Notes under the pieces: model-generated
Database searches by the model: none
The model's input: only the letters and a program-made list of their open reading frames with translations
What the model was told of the DNA's origin: nothing
Program-made: the position numbers and the translations under genes
Source: Pseudarthrobacter sp. GA104
GTDB taxonomy: Bacteria; Actinomycetota; Actinomycetes; Actinomycetales; Micrococcaceae
Assembly: GCF_009741265.1 (NCBI RefSeq)
Contig: NZ_WOWL01000001.1
Coordinates: forward strand, 1,922,001-1,986,000
DNA length: 64,000 bases
Reading direction: 5' to 3'
Shown: in pieces, positions 1 to 8,426 of the stretch
How the letters are laid out: every line of letters begins with the position of its first letter
How positions within the stretch are numbered: position 1 is the stretch's first letter

Positions 1-28
1 GGCCGCCGCGGACGGCCCCGGAGCGTGC

Positions 29-367
29 TTAGCCGGCGCTGAACTCCTCGCCGTCGTCGTCTTTCGGCGACTTCTCCTGGGGCAGGTCATTGCCGCTGCC
101 GTCCGGAATTCCGGCAGCTTCCTGCCCTGGCTCGGACGAGACCGGGGCGGATCCCCGGGAGTCGTCGTTGGACTCGTCGATCTCGGCGGCGCTGGAAGGA
201 AGGTCCATGTCGTGGGGTACCGGATCCCCGCCGGCCTCCGACTGGGGCTCGTTCGTTTCCACGCTGCCCGGGGCGCCCTGGGCTCCTCCCATTTCCTGCT
301 CAGCGGTGGGGGTGCCGTAGCCGCCCGGGTCCGTTTCGGGCTGCGCGTGCTGGTTTTCCTGCGTCAT
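29..367 (-). CDS. Small acidic, probably disordered protein
   Basis: This 112-residue protein is dominated by Glu, Asp, Gly, Pro, Ser and Gln, with no membrane segment, no cysteine and no recognisable fold. It is probably intrinsically disordered. The ATG at 367 has a good AGGAGG ribosome-binding site a few bases upstream. It lies 67 nt downstream of the SDR gene on the same strand and may share its transcript. Similar small acidic proteins recur in this region (11274-11474, 11615-11920, 24427-24660), which suggests a stress or desiccation role, but that is inference. I do not recognise a named family. Confidence 0.7.
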   Translation of the reverse strand: MTQENQHAQPETDPGGYGTPTAEQEMGGAQGAPGSVETNEPQSEAGGDPVPHDMDLPSSAAEIDESNDDSRGSAPVSSEPGQEAAGIPDGSGNDLPQEKSPKDDDGEEFSAG

Positions 368-434
368 GGTTTCCTCCTGTTGTCTGTTCGGATGAAGCTG
401 GTCTGCTGGGTCCCGTACGGTTTGGGGCCCGGGC

Positions 435-1334
435 TTAGAGCCCCTTGCCCCCGGTTACCGGCAGGACTGCCCCCGAAATGTAGGATCCGTCCTCGGAGGC
501 CAGCAGCACATACGCCGCGGCAAGTTCGGCCGGCTGGCCTGCCCGCCCCAAAGGGGTATCCTGGCCGAATTTCGGGAGCTTATCCGGCCACTCCGTTGCC
601 GGGATCAGCGGGGTCCAGATGGGGCCGGGCGCCACAGCGTTGACGCGGATGCCCTTGGGACCAAGTTCCTGCGCGAGCGCTTTGGTGAACGCCACCTGCG
701 CGGCCTTGGTCATGGCGTAATCAATGAGGCCCGGCGACGGGTTGAAGGCCTGGATGGATGCCGTGGTGATGATGGACGCGCCCGGTTTGAGGTGCGGTAC
801 CGCGGCCCGCGCGGTCCAGAGCAGCGAGTAGAGGTTGGTCTTGAAGACGCGGTCGAATTCCTCGGTGGCCAGGGACTCCAGGCTCTCGCGGTTCTTCTGG
901 TAGGCCGCGTTGAGCACCACCACGTCCAGCCGCCCAAACCCGGACACGGTTTCCCCGGCAATGCGCGTGCTGAATTCCTCCTCGCGGCCGTCTCCGGCAA
1001 ACAGGAGGACGCGCTGGCCCGCCTTGCGGATCCAGTCCGCGGTGTCCTGCGCATCTTCCTCCTCTTCCGGGAGGTAGGAAATGGCCACATCGGCACCCTC
1101 ACGGGCAAAGGCAATGGCGGCGGCCTTGCCGATTCCGGAATCACCGCCCGTGATGAGGGCCGCCTTGCCCTGAAGCTTCCCGTGCCCCTCGTAGCTCAGT
1201 TCGCCATGGTCGGGCTTGGGTTCCATCGGCGCCGTGAGGCCGGGCTGCTTCTGTTCCTGCTCCGGGAACGGACCCGAGTGGTAGCCGCCCCGCGGATCCT
1301 TTGGCTGGTCTGTCTGCTTGCCTGTGTCGCTCAT
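435..1334 (-). CDS. SDR family oxidoreductase (general stress protein 39-like)
   Basis: This is a 299-residue short-chain dehydrogenase/reductase of the type with a long hydrophilic N-terminus seen in Bacillus general stress protein 39 (YdaD/YhdF) relatives. The dinucleotide-binding motif is TGGDSGIGKA, the catalytic serine lies in TTASIQAF and the catalytic pair is in YAMTKAA. The N-terminal 40 residues carry the Gly/Pro/Gln-rich segment typical of this subgroup. The substrate is unknown; the family reduces or oxidises alcohols and aldehydes with NAD(P). I chose the ATG at 1334, behind a partial AGGCGG site, over a GTG at 1349 that has no ribosome-binding site. It is followed by the small acidic gene on the same strand. 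Confidence 0.9.
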   Translation of the reverse strand: MSDTGKQTDQPKDPRGGYHSGPFPEQEQKQPGLTAPMEPKPDHGELSYEGHGKLQGKAALITGGDSGIGKAAAIAFAREGADVAISYLPEEEEDAQDTADWIRKAGQRVLLFAGDGREEEFSTRIAGETVSGFGRLDVVVLNAAYQKNRESLESLATEEFDRVFKTNLYSLLWTARAAVPHLKPGASIITTASIQAFNPSPGLIDYAMTKAAQVAFTKALAQELGPKGIRVNAVAPGPIWTPLIPATEWPDKLPKFGQDTPLGRAGQPAELAAAYVLLASEDGSYISGAVLPVTGGKGL

Positions 1335-1543
1335 AGTCCGCCTGCTCACTGTGTCGGTTTTCGAAGAGCTCCGCTGTGCACCGGTCCTTCGAAGCTATCC
1401 CGGCCGGAGGAGCAAAGTCCACCGTTCGGTGCGAATATAATCAGTAAACTTACCAAATGTTGGGACGGGTGCAACGCCAGCCTTGCTTCTGGATCGGGGA
1501 AGAGTAGAAAGGGAACTAAGAGGCTGGCAGTGAAGGAGAAGCA

Positions 1544-2065
1544 GTGTCCGAGGTGGAGGATTACACAGGCCGATCGGGCCGGAACGAAACCCGCGAGGAA
1601 CAACTGGACCGCAACTGGGCAGAACTGCTGCAGGAGTTGCGGGTGCTGCAGATGGGCGTTCAGATCCTTGCCGGCTTCCTGCTGACCCTCCCCTTCCAGC
1701 AGCGGTTTGAGGATCTCGACGATTTCCAGGTCAACCTCTACCTGGCCAACGTGGTGATTGCGGCCCTCACCACCGCACTCATCCTCCTGCCGGTGAGCGT
1801 GCACCGGCGGCTGTTCCGGAAGCGGCTCAAGGAAACCCTGGTGTCCAGCGGCGATTCGATCGCCAAGATGACCCTTGCCGGAATCGCGCTCCTGAGCGCG
1901 GGTACGGCTGCGCTTGTTTTCGATGTGGCCGCCGGCCGCTCGGCCGGCCTTACTGCAGGCGGGGCGCTGATGGCGGTGATGGTGGTCCTGCTGGTCTACA
2001 TCCCTATGCATTTGAACAGGCGCGCCACTGAAGACACGGCGCCTCATGGCTTGAAGGGAGGCTAA
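1544..2065 (+). CDS. DUF6328 family membrane protein
   Basis: This 173-residue protein matches the DUF6328 pattern. A hydrophilic N-terminus rich in Arg and Glu (NWAELLQELRVLQMGVQIL) precedes about four hydrophobic segments (roughly residues 45-60, 70-90, 110-130 and 138-155). The segment LLTLPFQQRFEDLDDFQ is highly characteristic of the family. The GTG start at 1544 follows an AAGGAG site by 7 nt. The next gene begins 2 nt after the stop, so the two integral membrane proteins are probably translated together. The function of the family is unknown. Confidence 0.85.
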   Translation: MSEVEDYTGRSGRNETREEQLDRNWAELLQELRVLQMGVQILAGFLLTLPFQQRFEDLDDFQVNLYLANVVIAALTTALILLPVSVHRRLFRKRLKETLVSSGDSIAKMTLAGIALLSAGTAALVFDVAAGRSAGLTAGGALMAVMVVLLVYIPMHLNRRATEDTAPHGLKGG

Positions 2066-2067
2066 CA

Positions 2068-2733
2068 ATGAGCAGCAAATGGGTGAGGGAACACGGGCTG
2101 CTCCTGGTGAACGCGGGCCTGTTCCTCGTGTTCTTTGCGGGCATGATCCTGACCGGCGCGGCGAACTACAGCCAGGAGCAGCAGGCGCACGGGGAAGCCG
2201 CTGTATCAGTTCTGGCATTCCTGGCCACGGGCGACTTCGTGGAGGCCACCTTTGAGAACTGGGAATCGGAGTTCCTGCAAATGGCCATGTATGTGGTCCT
2301 GACTGCCTTTCTGTTCCAGAGGGGCTCTTCCGAGTCCAAGCCTGTAGGCAAGGACGCGCCACAGGACGAGGACCCGCGCCAGGCGGCCATCAAAAAGGCC
2401 ACCCCCTGGCCGGTGAAGCGCGGCGGCGCAGTCCTCAAGCTCTACGAGCACTCGCTGTCCATCCTCCTGTTCCTACTGTTCGTTGGCTCGTTCACCGCGC
2501 ACGCCTTCGGCGGCGCCGCGGCGTACAACGAGGAACAGGAAAGCCACGGGGAGGCGGGCGTCTCGGTCATTCAGTACGTGGGCACCAGCCGCTTTTGGTT
2601 TGAATCCTTCCAGAACTGGCAGAGCGAGTTCCTGGCCGTCGCCGTCCTGGTGGGCGCGTCCGTCTATCTGCGGGAAAAGGGATCGCCGGAGTCCAAACCC
2701 GTTGCAGAGCCGCATTATGAAACCGGCACCTGA
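2068..2733 (+). CDS. DUF6766 family membrane protein with internal duplication
   Basis: This 221-residue membrane protein belongs to the DUF6766 group. It is built from two related halves. Residues about 9-95 and 122-215 share the order hydrophobic helix, (N/E)EEQ-x-HGEA-VSV, (F)ENWxSEFL, hydrophobic helix, (R/K)G-S-ESKPV. Each half predicts two transmembrane segments, giving four in total with the conserved acidic loop repeated. It follows the DUF6328 gene by 2 nt behind a GGGAGG site, so the pair forms an operon. No biochemical role is known; the doubled motif suggests a pseudo-symmetric membrane protein. Confidence 0.85.
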   Translation: MSSKWVREHGLLLVNAGLFLVFFAGMILTGAANYSQEQQAHGEAAVSVLAFLATGDFVEATFENWESEFLQMAMYVVLTAFLFQRGSSESKPVGKDAPQDEDPRQAAIKKATPWPVKRGGAVLKLYEHSLSILLFLLFVGSFTAHAFGGAAAYNEEQESHGEAGVSVIQYVGTSRFWFESFQNWQSEFLAVAVLVGASVYLREKGSPESKPVAEPHYETGT

Positions 2734-2824
2734 GCCGGGCACAGCCGAAAGGAATCTGCCGGCGAACCATCATGGGAACCGCCCCTGCTGGTGGCGGCAG
2801 CGCAGCACCACTATCGTTTAGCCC

Positions 2825-3949
2825 TTAGGCGCCCTCGAGTACCTGGCTGGTTGCGCGGGCCAGGTATTTGGCGGCGTTTCCCATGGCATCCTGCGGGCTG
2901 GGCGCCATGTCCAGCAGCTGTGCGGCAGCCACCACACCATGGTGGGCAAGTTCTTCAGGCGTGACCAGGATCCTGCCGGCCACCACGATCACCGGGATGC
3001 CGCGCTCCCGGGCTGCGTCCGCGAGCGCGATGGGCGCTTTTCCGGTCAGTGACTGCGAGTCCATGGATCCTTCGCCGGTGATGACGAGGTCTGCCTCACC
3101 CAGCTGTCCGGCCAGCCCGGTCAGCCCGGCAACAAGCGAGAAGCCGCCTTCCAGCGCGGCGTCGGTGAAGGCAAGGAACGACGCCGGGAAGCCACCGGCG
3201 GCGCCCGCCCCGGCGACGTTAACGTCCCGGCCCGTGGCTTCGCGCAGGACGGACGCCCAGTTGCGGAGGCCGGCGTCGAGCAGTTCCACTGTGTCCGGGT
3301 CCGCGCCTTTCTGCGGTGCGAAGACGTGCGCGGCGCCTTCGGGTCCGTAGAGGGGGTTGCGTACGTCGACGGCGATGCGGAAGGTTGTGGCGGCAAGCCG
3401 CGGGTCCAGCCCGCTCGTGTCCAGCGCGGCGACATCGGCGAGTGAACCGCCGCCCAGGGGCACCACGTTCCCCGCGGAGTCCAGCGGCTTCAGGCCCAGG
3501 GCACGCAGTGCCCCGCTGCCGCCGTCGGTCATGGCCGAGCCGCCGAGGCCCAGCACGATCTCGTTGGCGCCGGCATCCAGGGCTGCCGCAATGAGCTGCC
3601 CGCACCCGTAGCTGTGGGCCCGGAGGGCGTTGGCCGGGGTGGGGTCCATCTCCGCAAGGCCGGAGGCCTGGGCCGTTTCAATGACGGCGGTGACCCTGCC
3701 GTCGTCGGCCTTGCTGATGGCCCAGGCGGCGCCGATTGGCGCAAGAATGGGGCCCACGACGGCGTTGAGGCGCTCCTCGTAGCCCGCCGAAACCGCCGCC
3801 TCCAGGGTCCCCTCGCCGCCGTCGGCAATGGGGAACTGCGTGGCGACGGCGTCAGGATAGACCCGCAAAGCACCTTCGGCGATGGCAGCCGCCGCCTCGG
3901 CCGCGGTCAGGGAACCCTTGAACTTATCCGGAGCAATAAGAATGCGCAT
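2825..3949 (-). CDS. glxK: Glycerate kinase
   Basis: This 374-residue protein is a class II glycerate kinase (GlxK/GarK family). It phosphorylates glycerate with ATP at the end of the glyoxylate/tartronate route. The N-terminus MRILIAPDKFKGSLTA is the family signature, and FPIADGGEGT and VLGLGGSAMTDGGSGAL are conserved. I chose the ATG at 3949, which begins this signature and has GGAG just upstream. An open frame continues to 4201, but that stretch has no family similarity and overlaps the next gene. The length matches the usual 370-385 residues. The glxK symbol is by family only; 2-phospho versus 3-phospho product cannot be told from the sequence. Confidence 0.93.
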   Translation of the reverse strand: MRILIAPDKFKGSLTAAEAAAAIAEGALRVYPDAVATQFPIADGGEGTLEAAVSAGYEERLNAVVGPILAPIGAAWAISKADDGRVTAVIETAQASGLAEMDPTPANALRAHSYGCGQLIAAALDAGANEIVLGLGGSAMTDGGSGALRALGLKPLDSAGNVVPLGGGSLADVAALDTSGLDPRLAATTFRIAVDVRNPLYGPEGAAHVFAPQKGADPDTVELLDAGLRNWASVLREATGRDVNVAGAGAAGGFPASFLAFTDAALEGGFSLVAGLTGLAGQLGEADLVITGEGSMDSQSLTGKAPIALADAARERGIPVIVVAGRILVTPEELAHHGVVAAAQLLDMAPSPQDAMGNAAKYLARATSQVLEGA

Positions 3950-4025
3950 GCGCTCCATCATGCCAGCAGCTGATAGGAAAGCGCTTGCCCGATCCGCAGT
4001 CCGGACGGACCCCCAGGCGTCGAGG

Positions 4026-4859
4026 CTAGCCCTCGCGCCACTCGTGGCTGGTGATGTGCGAGCCGGCCTGCGGCCCCATCTGCAGCATTCCGCCGTCGAC
4101 CGCCCAGGATGCGCCGTTGACGTAGCTGGAACCTGCCGAGGCAAGGAAGGCGATGACCGCGGCAATTTCCCGGGCGTCACCGGGCCTGCCCAGGGGCACA
4201 CCCGGCCGGTCCTTGGTGGTGGGGTCCTCGTCTTCCTGCCCTGTCATGGGAGTGGCGATCTCGCCCGGCGCCACGCTGTTGGCCGTGATGCCGTGTTCGG
4301 CGAGCTCGAGCGCCAGCGTCTTCATCAGGCCGCCCAGGCCGTGCTTGGACGCGTCATAGGCGGACGAACCCACCCGCGGCTGGAATTCGTGCACGCTGGT
4401 GACGGCAATCAGGCGTCCGCCCTTGCCGGCCTGCACCATTCGGCGGGCGGCGGCCTGCAGGCAAACAAAAGCCCCGTTGAGGTTGGTGTCCAGTGTTCGC
4501 ATCCAGGTGTCGACGTCCAGGTCCAGGAACTTGGTGCCGTCGCCGGTCCCGGCATTGTTGACGAAGACGTCCACTCCGCCCAGTTCGTCCGCCAATTCGT
4601 GAATGACGGCCCCGGCGGCGCGGAGTTCAGTGGTGTCAAGCCGGCGCACCACCGCCTTGCGCCCCAGCCGCCGCACCTCCTCGGCCGTGCCTTCAGCGCC
4701 GGCTTTGTCTGAGTGCCAGGTGACACCCACGTCCATGCCGGCCCTGGCAAGGGCGACAGCCGTTGCCTTCCCAATGCCGGAGTCCGAGCCGGTAACGATG
4801 GCGGCGCTTGGGGCAAATCCTGCGGTGTCCTGCACGGTGGCAGCCTTTCGTTCGGTCAA
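4026..4859 (-). CDS. SDR family oxidoreductase
   Basis: This 277-residue short-chain dehydrogenase carries the cofactor motif TGSDSGIGKAT near residue 23, the structural NNAG motif, the catalytic serine in VTSVHEF and the YDASKHG active-site pair. The C-terminus has the classical SYVNGASWAVDGGM segment found in glucose 1-dehydrogenase-like and 3-oxoacyl-ACP reductase-like members. The substrate is unknown. Its start overlaps the end of the upstream gene by 4 nt (ATGA), so translation is coupled to the unknown protein at 4856-5275. It lies 76 nt before the glycerate kinase start on the same strand. Confidence 0.9.
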   Translation of the reverse strand: MTERKAATVQDTAGFAPSAAIVTGSDSGIGKATAVALARAGMDVGVTWHSDKAGAEGTAEEVRRLGRKAVVRRLDTTELRAAGAVIHELADELGGVDVFVNNAGTGDGTKFLDLDVDTWMRTLDTNLNGAFVCLQAAARRMVQAGKGGRLIAVTSVHEFQPRVGSSAYDASKHGLGGLMKTLALELAEHGITANSVAPGEIATPMTGQEDEDPTTKDRPGVPLGRPGDAREIAAVIAFLASAGSSYVNGASWAVDGGMLQMGPQAGSHITSHEWREG

Positions 4860-5275
4860 GCCGGGCGGCGGAGTTCCGGCGCCGAGGGATATTCGCCGTC
4901 CTGCGAAGAATCAGGCTCTTCCGGCACGGCCATCAGCGGCACCGCGAAGGTCACTACAGGGCGCCCCTCAGGATCGTCCGCGGACCTGATGGTCAGGCTC
5001 CTGGTTCCGGCAGGCACCGTTGGGGTGAACACCTGGAGGTTCCTCGACCCCACGGTGGCGGAATCCCGGAACGAGTACGCCGTTCCGAAGTGGTCCTGGA
5101 GGCTGATGCGCGGCTCGGGCGCACCGTCGGAGGCCAAGTGGATGTTGACCACCAATCCCGCGGACCAGATCTCGACGGACAGGACGGTGAACTCCGTGGA
5201 GCGGGTGACATGGTTCCCATAGGTGGGCGGGAGCAGCATCCCGCGGAGGGAACCGGAGGGAATGAGTTTGCGCAT
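4856..5275 (-). CDS. Protein of unknown function
   Basis: This 139-residue soluble protein is not recognised as a named family. It is predicted to be mostly beta (alternating hydrophobic segments such as EFTVLSVEIWSAGLVVNIHL and NLQVFTPTVPAGTRSLTIRS) with an acidic, Pro-rich tail. That suggests a single beta-sandwich domain. The ATG at 5275 is preferred over an in-frame start at 5311 because AGGA lies 7 nt upstream. It overlaps the downstream SDR gene by 4 nt and so is probably co-translated with it. Confidence 0.7.
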   Translation of the reverse strand: MRKLIPSGSLRGMLLPPTYGNHVTRSTEFTVLSVEIWSAGLVVNIHLASDGAPEPRISLQDHFGTAYSFRDSATVGSRNLQVFTPTVPAGTRSLTIRSADDPEGRPVVTFAVPLMAVPEEPDSSQDGEYPSAPELRRPA

Positions 5276-5366
5276 GGTAGTTCCTGTAAGGTCTGCGTCC
5301 ACCGTCGGCAAACCGGCGCCGGCTTCATGGGCCGGTGCTGGTGCTGGCGGCAGAACGGTGCGCGGT

Positions 5367-5666
5367 TTAGGCGTCTTCGCGACCGGGATTCTCCAGCCGG
5401 AAGATGTTTGACTGCTGGCCGTCGCTGCGCTGTTGCTGGTAAATGAAGTTCAGTCCCCGGGAGTCGGATTTTTCAAACCATTCCCCCGGCTGATGTGCCG
5501 GATCCTGCCCTTTTCGCTCTTCGTCGTGCGTGGCGGCCAGGCTCCGGCCCTCGCGCTCCGGTTCGTCCTCCGTTGAGGTGACCTCCTGTGAATACTTAGG
5601 GGATTTGGATGACTCCGCCTGCCCTTCCCCTGCCGGTCGGCAGTAAGTGTACTTGCCATTCAGCAT
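5367..5666 (-). CDS. Small hydrophilic protein of unknown function
   Basis: This 99-residue protein is very hydrophilic, rich in Glu, Ser, Gln and Arg, with a conserved-looking aromatic end (GLNFIYQQQRSDGQQSNIFRL). The ATG at 5666 follows AGGCGG; the frame runs further upstream but those residues are Arg/Pro-rich and look like antisense translation of the neighbouring region. There is no membrane segment and no recognised domain. It is isolated between the unknown beta protein and the methyltransferase, all on the minus strand. Confidence 0.5.
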   Translation of the reverse strand: MLNGKYTYCRPAGEGQAESSKSPKYSQEVTSTEDEPEREGRSLAATHDEERKGQDPAHQPGEWFEKSDSRGLNFIYQQQRSDGQQSNIFRLENPGREDA

Positions 5667-5757
5667 CCCGATCCGCCTGCGTGTCAAGGGTTTGAGTGGC
5701 GGCGCGATGCGCCTTCGGAAAGGAGCCAGCCTCCGGGCGGAAGGGGCTGAGCCCCGG

Positions 5758-6528
5758 CTAATGCCTCGGACGGAGCACAGCAAAATACCCCGGCACCCGG
5801 CTCTTCCCGCCGATCCCGGTCATTGGATGTGTTTCGATGGCCACTTCCCCGTCTTCCAGGAGTTCCCAACTCTCCGGCGGAAGTACCCGCGAGCGCTCTT
5901 CGGGACCGAAATGGCCGGGCATCGGCAGCCCGCGGATCGCGCGCTCAAGGGGGGCCGGGATGCTTTGGCGGGTTGCACCGAGGTGGGAAACGTACTCAAC
6001 GGGATTGCCCTGGAAATTCGTTTCGGCGAGGAATACGGTGCCCCGGCTTCCGACCAGCAGCCGCAGGTTTTCCACCAGCGCCGCCTGGTCGGCCTGATCC
6101 AGCACGTGGAGCACGCCCCGGATGAAGACGTTTGCGTCAGTGCTGCCGGCCAATCCCCTGCCCGCCCCCGGCGCGGTCATGTCCCGCGTAACGTAGCGCA
6201 CAGGGCCTGGGCTGCCGGCCGTGGGTGCCTGGGCGCCCGCGTAGGCTATGGCCTGCCCGGAAACATCCACGCCGATGACCTCGGGGAAGACTGCGGCCAA
6301 TGCGCGGGTAAAACTGCCGTGGCCGCAGCCCACGTCCACCACGGGCAGGTCCGGGTCCAGGTGGCGAAGCAGCACGTCCCTGTAGCCGAGGAATTCATGG
6401 TCGGTTCCGGAATCCCAGAGAACCTCGCCCCCGGCTCCGGCCCCCCTGATGCCGGCCCAGTACGCGTCCCATGCCAGCGGCCGGTCCTTGGGGGCAGAGC
6501 GGGACAGCCGGATGAGCTTAGGGACCAT
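5758..6528 (-). CDS. Class I SAM-dependent methyltransferase
   Basis: This 256-residue protein has the Rossmann methyltransferase core. Motif I is PVVDVGCGHGSFTRAL, followed by the acidic strand end VIGVDVSGQAI and a later LLVGSRGTVFLAETNF segment. The N-terminal WDAYWAGIRGAGAGGEVLWDSG stretch is a typical lid or substrate region. The methyl acceptor is unknown. I chose the ATG at 6528 with AGAGG 7 nt upstream; a GTG at 6591 would add 21 residues but has no ribosome-binding site. It is transcribed away from the histidine kinase gene, with which it shares a 236-bp divergent gap. Confidence 0.85.
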   Translation of the reverse strand: MVPKLIRLSRSAPKDRPLAWDAYWAGIRGAGAGGEVLWDSGTDHEFLGYRDVLLRHLDPDLPVVDVGCGHGSFTRALAAVFPEVIGVDVSGQAIAYAGAQAPTAGSPGPVRYVTRDMTAPGAGRGLAGSTDANVFIRGVLHVLDQADQAALVENLRLLVGSRGTVFLAETNFQGNPVEYVSHLGATRQSIPAPLERAIRGLPMPGHFGPEERSRVLPPESWELLEDGEVAIETHPMTGIGGKSRVPGYFAVLRPRH

Positions 6529-6764
6529 CAGGTACCTCTGCAGGGTGGACCACAGTGACTTTGCCGGGAGGGACTTCGAGGGGGAGGGCACGGATCAAAT
6601 ATAGGGGCCCGGACAACCCGGCTGCGGGATCTGCCGCCTGCATGACCCCTTCGCAGCTCCTGTCGGCGCCCGCCAGGGCGGTAAAAGTCCTCCATTTCTT
6701 TCCCGGGGAGCCGCCCGCCCGGCGTGACCATACAATGTACTCAACTGGGAGGGAAGGGGACACC

Positions 6765-8408
6765 GTGGCGGCTGACACGCCGAGTGACTTGCGCGCGCCG
6801 CGCACCGCCGTCGTGGCAGACCCTGACGATGCGCGCCTCGCATCATATGCCAAGGCGCTGCGGGATGCGGGCTATTCGGTCCTGTGCGCAAGGGACGCCG
6901 CCGGACTTGCTGCTTCCCTGGAAGAAAGCCGCCCTTCAGTCGTCGTGGTTGACACGTCGCTCTCCGCCGTCAAAGCAGACGCGCCGGTACTTGTGGTGGT
7001 GGACCTCGACGATCCTGCAGAGCTCGCTGCCATGAAGCCGTCCGGCATCCACGACTGCATCGCCAAGCCGCCCGCCCCCCGGGAACTGGCCTACCGCGCC
7101 ACTGCCCTGATCGACATGGTGGCCCGCCGCAATGCCGCCCGGCAGGAAACCGAGGCACTGCGCGAACAGCTCCGGCAGGTCTCTGCCGCTGTCCGGGCCA
7201 CGAACGACCCGGAGGAGATCGCCCGCCATGTGGTGGCCGGCTTTGGCCGGACCTTCAAGGCCGACCACGTCTGGCTGACCACTTTCGAGGACAGCCGGGT
7301 TCCCCGCATCAACGCCGCCTGGAGCAGGCCCGGGTTGGCGCCGCTCAACGAACAGGCACTGCCGGACGAGGATGATGCCCGCCGGACAGCGGACCTGCTG
7401 TGGGCCGGCGCCGAGACCTCGTCTTCACCCGGCACGGAGGAGCCGACGGCGGGTGAGGCCGCTTCACCGGGCATCGGCGACGCCGTTTCCTCCTTGGCCG
7501 TGCCCATGGGCGAGGGCAGCTCTTCGCTGGGCATTATTTGGATTGCGATGATCGACCAGCCGCGGACCTGGTCCGGGACTGAACTGGGGCTCATCCAACA
7601 TGTGGCGGGCAACGCGGCCCACGGACTGATCCAGAGCCACCTGATCAGCAGCCAGCAGCAGGTGGTGAAGCAGCTGCAGCAGCTGGACAAGGCCAAAACG
7701 GACTTCCTTGCCACGGTCAACCATGAGCTGCGGACGCCCCTGACGTCCATCATGGCGTATCTGGACATGATCCAGGAAAGCACCGAGCAGCCCGTCTCTC
7801 CCGAAGTCCACCAGATGCTGGACATCGTGGTCCGGAACACGGAGCGGCTCAGGATCCTGATCGAGGACATGCTGAGCGTTTCCCGCAACGGCCTTGATGA
7901 CAGCCTGATGCACCTCACCCCGGTGCGGCTGGGACAGACCCTGGACCTCGTGGCCGCGGCGCTTCGGCCCCTGGCTACACTGCAAAACGTCACCATCGCC
8001 GTGGAGCAGGTTCCGGAGGACCCGGAGATCCTTGCCGACGAGGTGCAGCTGCAGCAGGTGTTCACCAACCTGGTCTCCAATGCCATCAAGTTCACCCCCA
8101 GCGGAGGGCGCATCCAGGTGGGGAGCGAGTCGCACGCCGCGGCTGATGGCACCCGGTGGGCCACGGTCAGTGTGGCGGACACCGGCATCGGCATTTCGAG
8201 TGACGAGATCGACCACGTCTTCACCCGCTTCTACCGGGCATCAAACGCCATGTCGGGGGCGATTCCCGGGACAGGGCTGGGGCTGGCCATCACCAAGGAC
8301 ATCGTGTCCCGGCACGGTGGCAGGATCGACGTTTCCTCGATCCTGGGCGCAGGGACCACGGTCACGGTCAGCCTCCCCCTTGACGCTGAACGCAGCCAGG
8401 AAAACTGA
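6765..8408 (+). CDS. Sensor histidine kinase with N-terminal receiver-like and GAF domains
   Basis: This 547-residue soluble kinase has an N-terminal receiver-like domain (about 12-115, with candidate phospho-acceptor Asp63 and Lys101 in CIAKP). A GAF-like domain follows (about 140-290), then a HisKA domain with His320 in NHELRTPLT and an HATPase_c domain (N box NLVSNAIKFTP, G boxes DTGIGIS and GTGLGLAI). No transmembrane segment is present, so sensing is cytoplasmic. I chose the GTG at 6765 because GGAAGGGGA lies just upstream; an ATG at 6735 is possible. It sits 18 nt before the GGDEF-EAL gene, so the kinase and cyclic-di-GMP enzyme are probably co-expressed. No separate response regulator is adjacent. 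Confidence 0.92.
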   Translation: MAADTPSDLRAPRTAVVADPDDARLASYAKALRDAGYSVLCARDAAGLAASLEESRPSVVVVDTSLSAVKADAPVLVVVDLDDPAELAAMKPSGIHDCIAKPPAPRELAYRATALIDMVARRNAARQETEALREQLRQVSAAVRATNDPEEIARHVVAGFGRTFKADHVWLTTFEDSRVPRINAAWSRPGLAPLNEQALPDEDDARRTADLLWAGAETSSSPGTEEPTAGEAASPGIGDAVSSLAVPMGEGSSSLGIIWIAMIDQPRTWSGTELGLIQHVAGNAAHGLIQSHLISSQQQVVKQLQQLDKAKTDFLATVNHELRTPLTSIMAYLDMIQESTEQPVSPEVHQMLDIVVRNTERLRILIEDMLSVSRNGLDDSLMHLTPVRLGQTLDLVAAALRPLATLQNVTIAVEQVPEDPEILADEVQLQQVFTNLVSNAIKFTPSGGRIQVGSESHAAADGTRWATVSVADTGIGISSDEIDHVFTRFYRASNAMSGAIPGTGLGLAITKDIVSRHGGRIDVSSILGAGTTVTVSLPLDAERSQEN

Positions 8409-8426
8409 GCGGGATGCAGGACTCCG

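Noticed and set aside
541..557. CCCCAAAGGGGTA, similar to the formaldehyde operon element
   Set aside because: It lies inside the SDR coding region, encodes conserved residues there, matches only the core and lacks the flanking TACCCA/AGCCG parts.
3950..4201. N-terminal extension of glycerate kinase
   Set aside because: The extra residues have no family similarity, would overlap the neighbouring SDR gene, and the conserved start MRILIAPDK has its own ribosome-binding site.
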